Assembly: GCA_016718265.1 (NCBI GenBank)
Contig: JADKDZ010000007.1
Span: forward strand, 124,001-188,000
Length of the DNA stretch: 64,000 bases
Origin: Uliginosibacterium sp.
GTDB lineage: Bacteria; Pseudomonadota; Gammaproteobacteria; Burkholderiales; Rhodocyclaceae
Reading direction: 5' to 3'
The position numbers and the translations under genes were made by a program. Positions 1 through 8,752 of the stretch are shown one piece after another; the stretch's first letter is position 1, and every line of letters begins with the position of its first letter. The notes under the pieces were generated by a model. That model was not told the origin of the DNA. It ran no database searches and saw nothing but the letters and a program-made list of their open reading frames with translations.

Positions 1-1
1 G

Positions 2-685
2 GTTGCCAAGGACAAGGGCGCCAGCCGTTTCTGCATGGGCGCTGCGTGGCGCAGTCCGAAGGAAAAGGATCTGGAGCCGGTGCTGGAGATGGTGCGCGAG
101 GTGAAGAAACTCGGGCTGGAGACCTGCGTCACCCTCGGCATGCTGAAAGACGGCCAGGCCGAACGGCTGAAAGAAGCCGGGCTGGACTACTACAACCACA
201 ACCTCGACACCGCCCGCGAGTTCTACAGCGAGATCGTCACCACCCACACCATCGATGACCGGCTGGAAACCATCGACAAGGTGCGCGGCCAAGGAATCAA
301 GGTGTGTGCCGGTGGCATCGTCGGCCTTGGTGAAAACCGCCGTGCCCGCGCGGTGCTGATCGCCCAGCTGGCCAATCTCAACCCGGCGCCGGAATCCGTG
401 CCCATCAATGGTCTGGTGCCGATCAAGGGGACGCCGCTGGAGGCCGTTCCGGCGCTCGACCCGATCGAGTTCGTCCGCACCATCGCAGTGGCGCGCATCA
501 CCATGCCAACGAGCCATGTCCGGCTTTCAGCCGGCCGCCAGCAGATGAGCGATGAAGTCCAGGCCCTGTGTTATCTGGCGGGCGCCAACTCGATCTTCTC
601 GGGCGATCGATTGCTGACCACCGACAACCCGGATGCGGACCGGGATGCAGCGCTGTTCAGCAAGCTCGGTTTGCGCGCCGTATAA
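2..685 (+). CDS. bioB: Biotin synthase, C-terminal part (cut by window start)
   Basis: Radical-SAM enzyme that inserts sulfur into dethiobiotin in the last step of biotin synthesis. The window opens inside the gene, so the CxxxCxxC cluster motif lies upstream and is not visible. What remains (about 227 codons) has the family signatures RFCMGAAWR, YYNHNLDT and VCAGGIVGLGE, and covers most of the TIM barrel and the C-terminus. The other biotin genes of this window (bioFHCD) are about 27 kb downstream, so the pathway is split between two loci. Identification is secure; the start is unknown. Confidence 0.95.
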   Translation, partial: VAKDKGASRFCMGAAWRSPKEKDLEPVLEMVREVKKLGLETCVTLGMLKDGQAERLKEAGLDYYNHNLDTAREFYSEIVTTHTIDDRLETIDKVRGQGIKVCAGGIVGLGENRRARAVLIAQLANLNPAPESVPINGLVPIKGTPLEAVPALDPIEFVRTIAVARITMPTSHVRLSAGRQQMSDEVQALCYLAGANSIFSGDRLLTTDNPDADRDAALFSKLGLRAV

Positions 686-692
686 GGCCAGA

Positions 693-1256
693 ATGGGCGC
701 CGCACCGTACTTCATGTATGTTCTCGCGCCGCTCATCATCCTGAGCCTGCCCTGTCTGGTTCTTGCACTTTTCGTACAGCAGCTAGCCTGGCGCCGCTCC
801 GCGTCTTTCGGCGTCTATTTTGGCGTGGTATCGCTTGCCTACCTGGGGTTCTGGCTCTACACCAACCCGGAAAACCCTGGGCTAGGATTCATGTTTCTTT
901 TGCCCGCCAGCCCGGTTATCGCGCTGATCTACGTTCTTCCCCTCAAGCTGACCAAGCGCCTCAATGCCGGACGTCGCAGTCATATCGAGGCGTCGATCTG
1001 CGAATGGATCAAGGACGGTATTCGTGCCGGCCAGCGCCCGTCCCGGATTTTCCGGGATGCACTGACGGCGTTCCCGATGGCAGAAAAAGCCGACATCGCC
1101 TCGTCGCTCCTGTGCGCATTCCCGAATCTTGACGAAAACATTCTCCTGCATATGCAAGCGTGGCAAATAGACTCGCCAGACCCACAGTCGGACGAAAAAC
1201 TCGACAAGGTCGTTCTCCAGTACCTCACGGAGGCAAAACAATATGTCCGCTATTGA
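693..1256 (+). CDS. Small hypothetical membrane protein
   Basis: A 187-residue protein that I do not recognise. The first ~85 residues hold about three hydrophobic stretches (near 5-28, 33-53 and 62-82), so it is probably an inner-membrane protein with a soluble C-terminal half of about 100 residues. The ATG at 693 lies 7 bases after the bioB stop, suggesting co-transcription with bioB; a second ATG at 714 is possible. An open frame reaches back to 633 but would overlap bioB. No catalytic motif is visible. Confidence 0.55.
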   Translation: MGAAPYFMYVLAPLIILSLPCLVLALFVQQLAWRRSASFGVYFGVVSLAYLGFWLYTNPENPGLGFMFLLPASPVIALIYVLPLKLTKRLNAGRRSHIEASICEWIKDGIRAGQRPSRIFRDALTAFPMAEKADIASSLLCAFPNLDENILLHMQAWQIDSPDPQSDEKLDKVVLQYLTEAKQYVRY

Positions 1257-1473
1257 CGTCACGAACCACGGTCAGCGCTAAGAAGCGCGGCACTGGCGCA
1301 AACATTGACGCCTGTCCCGATCACACCACCGATTGCACGATAAGCGACACAACTCGTTTTTGAACACATGCCCGAAAGCCGCGCCAATACTGGCTTTTCA
1401 GGCAAGCAAGCCACTGTGGCCCTGTCCTTGCTACAAGTAGGGCTATACCATTCAAAACCCGCACGCCATCATC

Positions 1474-2802
1474 ATGAAACCCATACACCTGCTGCGCGCC
1501 TTGCCACTCCTTGCTCTGCTGATAGCCTCCCCTGCAGCCCTTGCTGCAAGCGGGCCTTCAGTAGGAGGTATTCCGCTTGAATTCATTCTTTTCGCCTTGA
1601 CGCTGCTTGGCGTCGCCCTGCTCCACAGCCATACCCTCTACGTTGCGCTGAGCGGTCTGGCCGCTGTCACCCTCTACAAACTGATATTCACCGGTTTCAA
1701 GTTCGGCAGCGGGCTGCTCGGCCTGGGCCTGCACCTGCAGCACGAATGGGTGACGCTCGCCAACCTGCTCTGCCTGTTGATGGGCTTTGCGATCCTGGCC
1801 CGCCATTTCGAGAAGAGCCACGTCCCCGTCGTATTACCGAAGTTCCTGCCCGATGACTGGAAGGGCGGCTTCGTGCTGCTGGCAATGGTCTTCGTGATCT
1901 CCAGCTTTCTCGACAACATTGCCGCGGCCCTGATCGGCGGTGCAATGGCTCATCAGCTTTTCAAGAGCAAAGTGCACATCGGCTACCTGGCTGCAATCGT
2001 CGCCGCTTCAAATGCCGGCGGTTCCTTCTCGGTGGTTGGCGACACCACCACCACCATGATGTGGATCGATGGCGTCTCCCCATTGGATGTCACCCATGCC
2101 TTTGTCGGCGCAGCCGTTGCGCTGTGCATCTTCGGTGTCTTCGCCGCCAAGCAGCAGCACGCCTACTCGCCCATCATCAAGAACACCCACGCGCACACCC
2201 ACGTCGATTGGGCACGCGTCGGCATCGTGGCGCTGATCCTGGTGCTGGCGATGGGCACCAACATCGTCGTGAACACTCACTTCACCGAGATCTCGGACCG
2301 CTTCCCGTTTCTGGGCGTCGCCGTCTGGGTGGCGATTGCGTTGACGATCAAGGTCCGCCGCCACGACTGGGAAATCATGCCCGAGACCTTCAAGGGCTCA
2401 GTCTTCCTGCTCTCGCTGGTGACAATTGCTTCAATGATGCCGGTCGAAGCCCTGCCGCCCGCCTCCTGGGTCACCGCCTTCGGCCTGGGCTTCGTATCCG
2501 CCGTGTTCGACAACATTCCGCTCACCGCCCTGGCGCTCAAGCAAGGCGGTTTCGACTGGGGCGTACTGGCCTACTGCGTCGGCTTTGGCGGCTCGATGCT
2601 GTGGTTCGGCTCTTCGGCGGGCGTCGCGCTCTCCAACATGTTCCCGGAAGCCAAATCGGCCGGGCAGTGGCTGCGCCATGGCTGGCACGTTGTACTGGCC
2701 TACGTGGTCGGCTTCGCGGTAATGATGGCCGTGGTCGGCTGGCATCCGCATGCCCCACACAAGACGGCAGCCGAGCCCGCCGCCAGCAGCGCCACACACT
2801 GA
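1474..2802 (+). CDS. NhaD/citrate-transporter-type ion transporter
   Basis: A 442-residue polytopic inner-membrane protein of the ArsB/NhaD/citrate-transporter (ion transporter) superfamily. The N-terminus looks like a signal sequence ending near ALAASGPS, followed by about ten or more hydrophobic helices. Two pseudo-repeats are visible as SSFLDNIAAALIGG (about residue 143) and SAVFDNIPLTALAL (about residue 345); the buried Asp-Asn pair in each is typical of Na+/H+ antiporters of the NhaD type. The glycine-rich SNAGGSFSVVGDTTTTMMW also fits. The likely role is cation/proton exchange, but the substrate cannot be read from sequence. The C-terminus is a short His/Ala-rich tail. It stands alone, with a 217-base upstream gap. 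Confidence 0.8.
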   Translation: MKPIHLLRALPLLALLIASPAALAASGPSVGGIPLEFILFALTLLGVALLHSHTLYVALSGLAAVTLYKLIFTGFKFGSGLLGLGLHLQHEWVTLANLLCLLMGFAILARHFEKSHVPVVLPKFLPDDWKGGFVLLAMVFVISSFLDNIAAALIGGAMAHQLFKSKVHIGYLAAIVAASNAGGSFSVVGDTTTTMMWIDGVSPLDVTHAFVGAAVALCIFGVFAAKQQHAYSPIIKNTHAHTHVDWARVGIVALILVLAMGTNIVVNTHFTEISDRFPFLGVAVWVAIALTIKVRRHDWEIMPETFKGSVFLLSLVTIASMMPVEALPPASWVTAFGLGFVSAVFDNIPLTALALKQGGFDWGVLAYCVGFGGSMLWFGSSAGVALSNMFPEAKSAGQWLRHGWHVVLAYVVGFAVMMAVVGWHPHAPHKTAAEPAASSATH

Positions 2803-2871
2803 GCGCTCTTGCTTTACACTCCGGGCGGGCATCGTGAGGTGCCCGCTTTTTCATTGCCGTCTGCTGCAAGC

Positions 2872-3744
2872 ATGCCCCAGCCCCCCGAATTCGAACTCGA
2901 CCACGCACTGATCCGCCGCCGTTTCTCGGCAGGGGCCCGCACCGCACGTGACGCCGATTTTCTCGCGCGTGAGGTCGCGTCGCGCATGGCCGAGCGGCTC
3001 GACTACATCCGTCTGACCCCCGCGCGCGTCCTGGATCTGGGCTGCGGCCACGGCGCCGATCTACCCATGCTTGCCACACGTTACCCCCAAGCAGACTGCA
3101 TCGGGCTGGACTTCGCCCTTCCTCGGCTCGCCCTCGCGCGGCCCGAGCGCACGCTGCTGCAGCGGGTGCTGGGCCGCCAGCCGGGCCCGCGCCTGGTGTG
3201 TGCGGACGTCCGCCAGCTGCCGCTGGCCCGCAGCGCCGTCCAGCTGGTGTGGAGCAACCTGCTGCTGCACTGGCTGACCGACCCGCTCACAGTTTTTCGC
3301 GAATGCCACCGCGTGCTGGAGACCGGCGGGCTGCTGATGTTCGCCACCCTCGGGCCCGACAGCTTGCGCGAGCTGCGCACCGCCCTGCCCGACCACGCGG
3401 GCGAGCGGGTGCACCGCTTTATCGACATGCACGATCTGGGTGACGCACTGGTGAGTGCGGGCTTTGCCGACCCGGTGATGGACATGCAGCGCCTGACGCT
3501 GACTTATCCGGACCACCTCGCGCTGATCCGCGACCTGCGGGCGTCTTCGGGCACCAATGCCGCAAAGGCACGTCCCAAGGGCCTCTCGGGCAAGGATGGC
3601 TGGGAAGCCGCACGGGGCAAGCTTCTTCAGGCACAGGTCGACGGGCGGCTTCCGGTCACCCTGGAACTCGTCTTCGGCCACGCCTGGCGCGCCGCGCCAA
3701 AGCAGACCGAGGACGGCCGCGCCATCATCCAGTTCAAGCAATGA
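2872..3744 (+). CDS. bioC: BioC-like malonyl-ACP methyltransferase (first copy)
   Basis: A 290-residue class I SAM-dependent methyltransferase. Motif I is VLDLGCGHGADL, followed by an acidic loop IGLDF and the post-motif SNLLLHWLTDP. The tail LELVFGHAW is the ending I associate with betaproteobacterial BioC proteins, which methylate malonyl-ACP to start pimelate synthesis. The ATG at 2872 is preferred; the open frame reaches back to 2809, but that stretch has no methyltransferase character. Its stop overlaps the next start by four bases (ATGA), so the two are translationally coupled. A second, shorter BioC is encoded at 29143-29907, so one of the two may have another acceptor. Confidence 0.75.
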   Translation: MPQPPEFELDHALIRRRFSAGARTARDADFLAREVASRMAERLDYIRLTPARVLDLGCGHGADLPMLATRYPQADCIGLDFALPRLALARPERTLLQRVLGRQPGPRLVCADVRQLPLARSAVQLVWSNLLLHWLTDPLTVFRECHRVLETGGLLMFATLGPDSLRELRTALPDHAGERVHRFIDMHDLGDALVSAGFADPVMDMQRLTLTYPDHLALIRDLRASSGTNAAKARPKGLSGKDGWEAARGKLLQAQVDGRLPVTLELVFGHAWRAAPKQTEDGRAIIQFKQ

Positions 3745-4388
3745 CCGCCCCCATCTGGCTGCTGGACCTCGACGACACGCTGCACAACGCCAGCGCGCAC
3801 ATCTTTCCGCGCATCAATACGGCCATGACCCGTTACGTGGCCGACAGTCTTGGCGTCGACATGGAGACCGCCAATCGCTTGCGGACGCAATACTGGCGCC
3901 GCTATGGCGCCACCATGCTCGGCATGATGCGCAAACACGGCACCGACCCGCGCCACTTCCTGCATCACACCCACCAGTTCGACAACCTGGCACAACTTGT
4001 CGTCTTCGACCCGGCCCTGCTCCGCCATCTGCGCCGCCTGCCAGGGCGCCGCTACCTGTTCTCGAATGCACCGCGTGCCTATCTGGACCAGGTGCTCCGC
4101 ATCACGGGGCTCCATCGCGTCCTGCACGGCAGTTTCTCGATCGAGGACCTCGGTTTCCACCCCAAGCCCCAGCGCAGGGCCTATCAGACCGTGTTACGAA
4201 GCCTTGGCGTCTCAGCGCGGCGCTGCATCATGGTGGAGGATTCGGTCGCCAATCTGCGCGAAGCCAAACGCCTGGGCATGCGCACGGTATGGGTCAGCCG
4301 GGCAGCGAAACGCCCCGGTTGGGTCGACGAGATCATCCGCGATCCGCTTGAACTGATCACGCGCACGCGTAACGGCGGGGCCGGCTAG
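3741..4388 (+). CDS. HAD-family pyrimidine 5'-nucleotidase
   Basis: A 215-residue haloacid-dehalogenase phosphatase of the SDT1-like pyrimidine 5'-nucleotidase group, which dephosphorylates UMP/CMP-like substrates. Visible motifs are DLDDTLH (motif I, residues 9-15, nucleophile Asp9), FSNAP (motif II), a conserved Lys in FHPKPQ (motif III) and MVEDSVANL (motif IV). The start overlaps the upstream methyltransferase stop as ATGA. A strong hairpin with a T-run follows at 4399-4425. The exact substrate is an inference from family. Confidence 0.8.
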   Translation: MTAPIWLLDLDDTLHNASAHIFPRINTAMTRYVADSLGVDMETANRLRTQYWRRYGATMLGMMRKHGTDPRHFLHHTHQFDNLAQLVVFDPALLRHLRRLPGRRYLFSNAPRAYLDQVLRITGLHRVLHGSFSIEDLGFHPKPQRRAYQTVLRSLGVSARRCIMVEDSVANLREAKRLGMRTVWVSRAAKRPGWVDEIIRDPLELITRTRNGGAG

Positions 4389-4398
4389 CGCACCATGC

Positions 4399-4425
4399 AA
4401 AAAGCCGCCCGAAGGCGGCTTTTTT
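4399..4425. terminator. Bidirectional intrinsic terminator
   Basis: An 8-bp perfect stem (AAGCCGCC / GGCGGCTT) with a CGAA tetraloop, flanked by A and T runs on both sides. It can stop transcription from the nucleotidase gene on the plus strand and from the tRNA-Asp gene on the minus strand. Confidence 0.85.
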
Positions 4426-4428
4426 GTT

Positions 4429-4505
4429 TGGCGGAGTGGACGGGACTCGAACCCGCGACCCCCGGCGTGACAGGCCGGTATTCTAACCAACTGAACTACC
4501 ACTCC
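4429..4505 (-). tRNA. tRNA-Asp (GTC), copy 1
   Basis: A 77-nt cloverleaf with acceptor stem GGAGTGG, D-loop, anticodon GTC in CTGTCAC, T-arm GGTTCGAGTCC and an encoded CCA end. It is identical over its length to the copy at 20236-20312. It sits just beyond the 3' end of the msh locus and has its own promoter candidate at 4571-4599. Confidence 0.97.
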
Positions 4506-4570
4506 ATGAGTCAAGCGCTGCTTAACTCGTTAAATCTGCGCGTTTCTCGCTGCTCTGAGAAAGAAGCCGC

Positions 4571-4599
4571 ATTGTAGACACCGTACCCGAAATAATCAA
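4571..4599 (-). promoter_or_regulatory. Sigma-70 promoter for tRNA-Asp
   Basis: TTGATT at 4599-4594 and TACAAT at 4576-4571 are separated by exactly 17 bases on the minus strand. The -35 box overlaps the last codon of the msh locus (mshN). Transcription would begin about 58 bases before the mature tRNA, leaving a leader to be processed. Confidence 0.6.
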
Positions 4600-5312
4600 G
4601 GACTATCTTCGTCAGCCCCTTCTGGTGCGGCTTCGCGGCGTAGCACGGCCTTGAGTTCGCGCGCTTGTTCGCGCGCGAGCTGCCCGCTCGCCAAGGCTTC
4701 TTCAGCACTCATCCGGGCGCCAGCAGCATCGCCTAAGGCGCGCCTGGAAAGCCATTGTGCATACAACCATTCTCCCTTGCCCGGCGTCACCGCCAGCGCC
4801 TCTTCCAGCAGGGCATTGGCCTGCACGTGCCTGCTCAATCGCTGGCACAGCGCAGCCATGAACGCCAGGTATGCCGCATCGCCACTCGCAGACGCACGGC
4901 TGGCTTCCAGCGTGGTCAACGCCACCGCCACCGCGCCACGCTGCGCCTGAAGCAGCGCCAGCGTGAGCGCAATGTCGGTACTCTTCGGCGACAGGGCTTG
5001 CGCTTGCCCCAGCACGGCCTCGGCCTCCGCATCAAATCCGCCGTCCAGCAGCAGTTGCGCCAACACGCGGTGTGCCTCCAGGTGGCCGGGCTGCTCCTTC
5101 AACTGGGTACGCAGCAACGCCCGGGCTTCGGCCACACGCCCGAGCTTGAGCATGCGCAGCGCCTGCTCGAAACTCGTGCCCGCACTCACGCGCGACACCT
5201 GCACCGCGTCGAGCTCCGCTTTTGGCCGCTTGCGTGATGCGGCCTCAGCATTCGCCACGCCAGTTGCCATCAGCACTAAAAGCACGAGGGAGAATGATCG
5301 CTTTCTCATCAC
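4596..5312 (-). CDS. mshN: MSHA biogenesis protein MshN (TPR protein)
   Basis: A 238-residue protein with an N-terminal signal or anchor (MMRKRSFSLVLLVLMATG) followed by tetratricopeptide-type helical repeats from about residue 47, for example GRVAEARALLRTQLKEQPG. Last gene of the msh locus; its start overlaps the mshL stop by four bases. MshN-type TPR proteins are thought to help secretin or pilus assembly. It is shorter than Vibrio MshN as I recall it, so the name rests mainly on position. In Vibrio an ATPase gene, mshM, lies between mshL and mshN; here there is none. Confidence 0.7.
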   Translation of the reverse strand: MMRKRSFSLVLLVLMATGVANAEAASRKRPKAELDAVQVSRVSAGTSFEQALRMLKLGRVAEARALLRTQLKEQPGHLEAHRVLAQLLLDGGFDAEAEAVLGQAQALSPKSTDIALTLALLQAQRGAVAVALTTLEASRASASGDAAYLAFMAALCQRLSRHVQANALLEEALAVTPGKGEWLYAQWLSRRALGDAAGARMSAEEALASGQLAREQARELKAVLRREAAPEGADEDSP

Positions 5313-7084
5313 TTCTCCTTGCCGCCGCGTTTGCGTCCCTGCTCGTCGTGACCAAAGAAGCTGTTGTTGTCAATGTCGAGCAAACGCTTGATCTGGCCCT
5401 CGCTGCGGCTGATGTCGTCAGCCCAATCGGCGGACGACTGGATCACGGTGGGCTTGAGCAGGATGACCAACTCCCGCCGCTCGACCTCCTGACTCTTTTG
5501 CTTGAACAGCCCGCCAATCAGCGGCAGGCTGCCCAGCACAGGCACCTGACTGTCGGCATTCGCAAGCCCTTGCCGGATCAACCCGCCCAAGGCCACCATC
5601 TGACCGTCCTGTGCCTTGACCACGCTATCCATCTCGCTGATTTCGCTTGAGGCCAGCGGCAGCCTGAATGAGCCCAGCGTGCCAAGGTCGATCTGCTGAT
5701 TGACTGTTCTGACCTTGCTGATCATCGGATGAATATGCAAGGTAATCTGATCGTTGGCGTCGATCTGTGGCGTCACGTCGAGCACGATGCCAGAGAAGAA
5801 GGGTTGCAGCGTCAGCTTGGGCGTGACGTTCTGGCTGCCATTCGCGCCAGTCGAACTGTTGGTACTCACCTCGGTTACGAAGAAGTCATCGCTCCCCACC
5901 TTGAGCAAGGCCTTCTGGTTATTCAAGGTCGCCACGCGCGGGCTCGATAGCACATGTACCTTGCCTTGCTCTTCAAGCAGGTTGATCACCGCGGCAAAGT
6001 TTCCGCTGCGCAACACCATGCCGAACATCGCCCCTGCAGCATCGGCCGCATTCGCGAGCGTCTGGCCCGGCGTACCGGATATCGGCGCAGACGTCATGAC
6101 GCCATACTTGTCTACCGATGTCCCCGCACGTACTTGCCCAACCGAATACGCGCCGTTGGCGCTGACCGGACCTCCTGACAGCCGCCCTGCCCCCATCACG
6201 GCCCAGTTGATGCCGGCCTGGAAGCTGTTGTTCAACGCAACCTCGATGACTTTCGCTTCGATGATGACCTGCTTTTCAAGCGCGACCTGCGACGCGCGCA
6301 AGAAGGCTTCAATCTGGCTCAGCTCGCCGGGCAGCGCCCGCACGACCAATACCCCGCTCTGCGGGCTGATCACCACGCTGCGGCCTTCCCGGTTGCCGAG
6401 AATCGCTTTGAGTGCCTCGGTCATCTCTGCCCAGAAATCGCTTTGCACTGTGGTGCTGATCTTGCTCATCACAAACGCATTCTGATTTCCGCTGGCCCCG
6501 GATGTTCCCGCCGCTCCCGCGGTACTGCCGCCCGAGCCGGTATCGGACACCGAACCCGAAATCACCCGGATATCGGAGTTGCCACGACGCACCGCGTTCA
6601 GGTAATCCACTTTCATGATCCGCGTCTGCAAGGTCTGAGACTGGATAAACACCCGGCTGCCTTCCATCCGGTATTCAAAACCGGCGAGCTGGCGCAGAGC
6701 TGACAACGCCTCCGGGACTGTCACCGCCTTGAGATTCACGGTGACCGTGCCGCTCAGATCTTCTGGAAGTAGCATGGAGTAACGGGTATCGGCCACCATA
6801 CTCAGCAGCACATCGCGCACGGATGCCTTGTTCACCACCAGATCAAAGCGTGGCTCCAGCGCCTCGGCCACAAAGGCGGGCATGTCCAGCCGCATCGAGG
6901 GATACAGGGAACGATCAGCCTCCTTATCCGCCGCAGCAGGCTTGCCGGCATCTGCCACCGCTTCGCTCAGCGCGGTCTTGATCGTGTCTTTGGGTTTGTC
7001 GTAAGCCCCGGGCGTGGTCGCACAGGCGCCGAGCACACACGCGATCACGATCGCGCCAGGCCAGTTCGGTTGATGATTTCGCAT
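5309..7084 (-). CDS. mshL: MSHA biogenesis secretin MshL
   Basis: A 591-residue outer-membrane secretin, the channel through which the MSHA pilus exits. The N-terminus has a lipobox (VLGAC, Cys21). A STN/N0-like domain follows near residues 70-160, then an N1-type domain and the secretin core, ending with the typical PVLGSLPLIGGLF and RRELVILLKPTVI segments. A Gly/Ser-rich linker lies around residues 185-205. It starts one base into the stop of the preceding mshK, so the genes are coupled. Confidence 0.9.
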   Translation of the reverse strand: MRNHQPNWPGAIVIACVLGACATTPGAYDKPKDTIKTALSEAVADAGKPAAADKEADRSLYPSMRLDMPAFVAEALEPRFDLVVNKASVRDVLLSMVADTRYSMLLPEDLSGTVTVNLKAVTVPEALSALRQLAGFEYRMEGSRVFIQSQTLQTRIMKVDYLNAVRRGNSDIRVISGSVSDTGSGGSTAGAAGTSGASGNQNAFVMSKISTTVQSDFWAEMTEALKAILGNREGRSVVISPQSGVLVVRALPGELSQIEAFLRASQVALEKQVIIEAKVIEVALNNSFQAGINWAVMGAGRLSGGPVSANGAYSVGQVRAGTSVDKYGVMTSAPISGTPGQTLANAADAAGAMFGMVLRSGNFAAVINLLEEQGKVHVLSSPRVATLNNQKALLKVGSDDFFVTEVSTNSSTGANGSQNVTPKLTLQPFFSGIVLDVTPQIDANDQITLHIHPMISKVRTVNQQIDLGTLGSFRLPLASSEISEMDSVVKAQDGQMVALGGLIRQGLANADSQVPVLGSLPLIGGLFKQKSQEVERRELVILLKPTVIQSSADWADDISRSEGQIKRLLDIDNNSFFGHDEQGRKRGGKEK

Positions 7085-7476
7085 TATTTTGGTTCTCCCC
7101 GCGTGTGCGGACCCACAGCGCCACTACTCAGCGCCGGATCAGCGGCCTGAGTCGGCATGAGTTTCAAGACAACAAGTCCATTTTCGCCAAGCAGCCGGGC
7201 CTCCTTGCTGCTCAGTCCCACCAATTGATAGCCACGCACCGACTGGCCGAGCTTCACGCCTTGCCCGCTGATGATCGCCAGCTTCCGCTGGGGCGACAGC
7301 AACACCGACTGGAGCACCAGTGGTTTCTCAAGCGGCGCGCTCGCCGTGACCGCTGGCAAGCTTCCCGGCATGAATGCTGGAGGCGGCCGCATCGGGTCAT
7401 GCAACGCATCGGCTTGCAATCCCGCACTTGCCGCCATCAGACAAACCGCCATGAGCACGTTCAAAAACCTAGCCAT
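7084..7476 (-). CDS. mshK: MSHA biogenesis protein MshK
   Basis: A 130-residue periplasmic protein with a signal peptide (cleavage probably after LQADA) and a proline-rich stretch DPMRPPPAF, then a small domain similar in layout to PilP/GspC homology regions (LVLQSVLLSPQRKLAIISGQ). PilP-like proteins connect the inner-membrane PilN/PilO pair to the secretin. Called mainly on position between mshJ and mshL and on size. It overlaps mshJ by 16 bases. Confidence 0.75.
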   Translation of the reverse strand: MARFLNVLMAVCLMAASAGLQADALHDPMRPPPAFMPGSLPAVTASAPLEKPLVLQSVLLSPQRKLAIISGQGVKLGQSVRGYQLVGLSSKEARLLGENGLVVLKLMPTQAADPALSSGAVGPHTRGEPK

Positions 7477-8126
7477 GCGCGCTCCAGACTCAAGGTGTAC
7501 AGCGTGAAGCTCATCGTGACACGCGGATATTCATCGACACTTAGCACCAGGTCTGCCGGATAGGCTTTCCATGGCAAGCTTTCCAGCTGTTTCAGGTAGG
7601 TCGTCAAGCTCAGGTAATCGCCGCGCACGCTGACTTCAATCCCGTGGCGGAAGATACTTTGGCCCCGCTCCGCCGGCGCCGAGCCTGCAAGCTGCGGCGC
7701 CAGCAGGTCTTCGATCTTGCCGGAACGAATCGAAACCAACTCCAGGTTTTTTTGCGCCGCAATCAGATCCCGCAATACGGACGTCATTTTCTCGGGCGTC
7801 GCCAACTGCTCCTGCGCGGCCGAAAGCTCGGCACGCAACTGCCCGTTTTCTTCGTCCACACGGCGACTGAGCGTACGGGTCTCGGCATCCGGGTCTGCCG
7901 CCATAGCCTGAATCAAGGCCAACTCCTGGCCATTCAAGGTACCAAGTGTGGTCTCGCTTTGCCGCGCCGCCGCAACACTGCTCTGGTAACGACCGAAGGC
8001 CGGCTGGAACGAGAGCAGGAAGAACAGCAAGCCCAAGGTCGCCACAAGCCCCAGAAACACCAACAAGCGCTCACGGGGAGAACGGGCGTCGAAACGGTCT
8101 GAGAGCGCTATCCAGAGTTTCTTCAC
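7461..8126 (-). CDS. mshJ: MSHA biogenesis protein MshJ (PilO-like)
   Basis: A 221-residue bitopic inner-membrane protein: short cytoplasmic N-terminus, one membrane helix (about 22-42, LLVFLGLVATLGLLFFLL), a coiled coil to about residue 110 and a C-terminal ferredoxin-like domain, as in PilO. It starts with GTG at 8126 and overlaps the mshI2 stop by four bases. Expected to pair with the PilN-like product of mshI2 in the alignment complex. Confidence 0.8.
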   Translation of the reverse strand: MKKLWIALSDRFDARSPRERLLVFLGLVATLGLLFFLLSFQPAFGRYQSSVAAARQSETTLGTLNGQELALIQAMAADPDAETRTLSRRVDEENGQLRAELSAAQEQLATPEKMTSVLRDLIAAQKNLELVSIRSGKIEDLLAPQLAGSAPAERGQSIFRHGIEVSVRGDYLSLTTYLKQLESLPWKAYPADLVLSVDEYPRVTMSFTLYTLSLERAWLGF

Positions 8127-8752
8127 GGTTTAGCCCCCTCACCGGGTACGGGCTCAAGACGGAACATCAGGGCCTCGCGCGGCTTGGCATCGCCAACTGC
8201 ATTCAAGGTTCGGCGTCCGAGACTGAAACTGACAAATCGCTGCCCGGCAAACTCGGGGAGCGACTGAAGTTGTGAAAGGTAAGGCGGGATATCCTCCGCG
8301 CTTACGGCCATCCCTTCCAGCAGCATGCGTGCACCGTGAAACTCGATCCGGTTCAGCCAGACTCCGCGACTTGGCTTTCTCGCCAAGGCTTCGAGATAGG
8401 CGGCATAACTTTTCCCGTCCTCCAGCATGCCCCCGCGCGCAAGCGAAGCTGCAATCTGGCGCAACTGCATCTGCTCAGTCTGCGCTTTGACGAGCGCCGC
8501 CACCGCCTGAGGGTCTTTCTGCCGCTGCGCGAGTTGTGCCTCCAATTCCTTCACCCGCTCCTGCTTGAGCGCAAGACGCTGTGTGGCACGATCCGTGATC
8601 TCGCGATAGGACGCTACCTTTGCGCTGAACAAACCCGCCAGCACACTCAATGACAACGCGATCACGGCCAACGCGGTCATCATGCTGCGAAACTGGAAGA
8701 ATGGCTTGGGCGGCAGCAACGCCGGATTAACCAGGTTGATCTGCTGCCTCAT
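8123..8752 (-). CDS. MSHA biogenesis protein MshI2 (PilN-like)
   Basis: A 209-residue PilN-family protein. It begins with the hallmark motif MRQQINLVNPALLPP, which in PilN binds the cytoplasmic PilM ring. A membrane helix follows (about 25-46), then a coiled coil and a C-terminal domain. It overlaps its upstream PilM-like partner by four bases (ATGA). Confidence 0.85.
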   Translation of the reverse strand: MRQQINLVNPALLPPKPFFQFRSMMTALAVIALSLSVLAGLFSAKVASYREITDRATQRLALKQERVKELEAQLAQRQKDPQAVAALVKAQTEQMQLRQIAASLARGGMLEDGKSYAAYLEALARKPSRGVWLNRIEFHGARMLLEGMAVSAEDIPPYLSQLQSLPEFAGQRFVSFSLGRRTLNAVGDAKPREALMFRLEPVPGEGAKP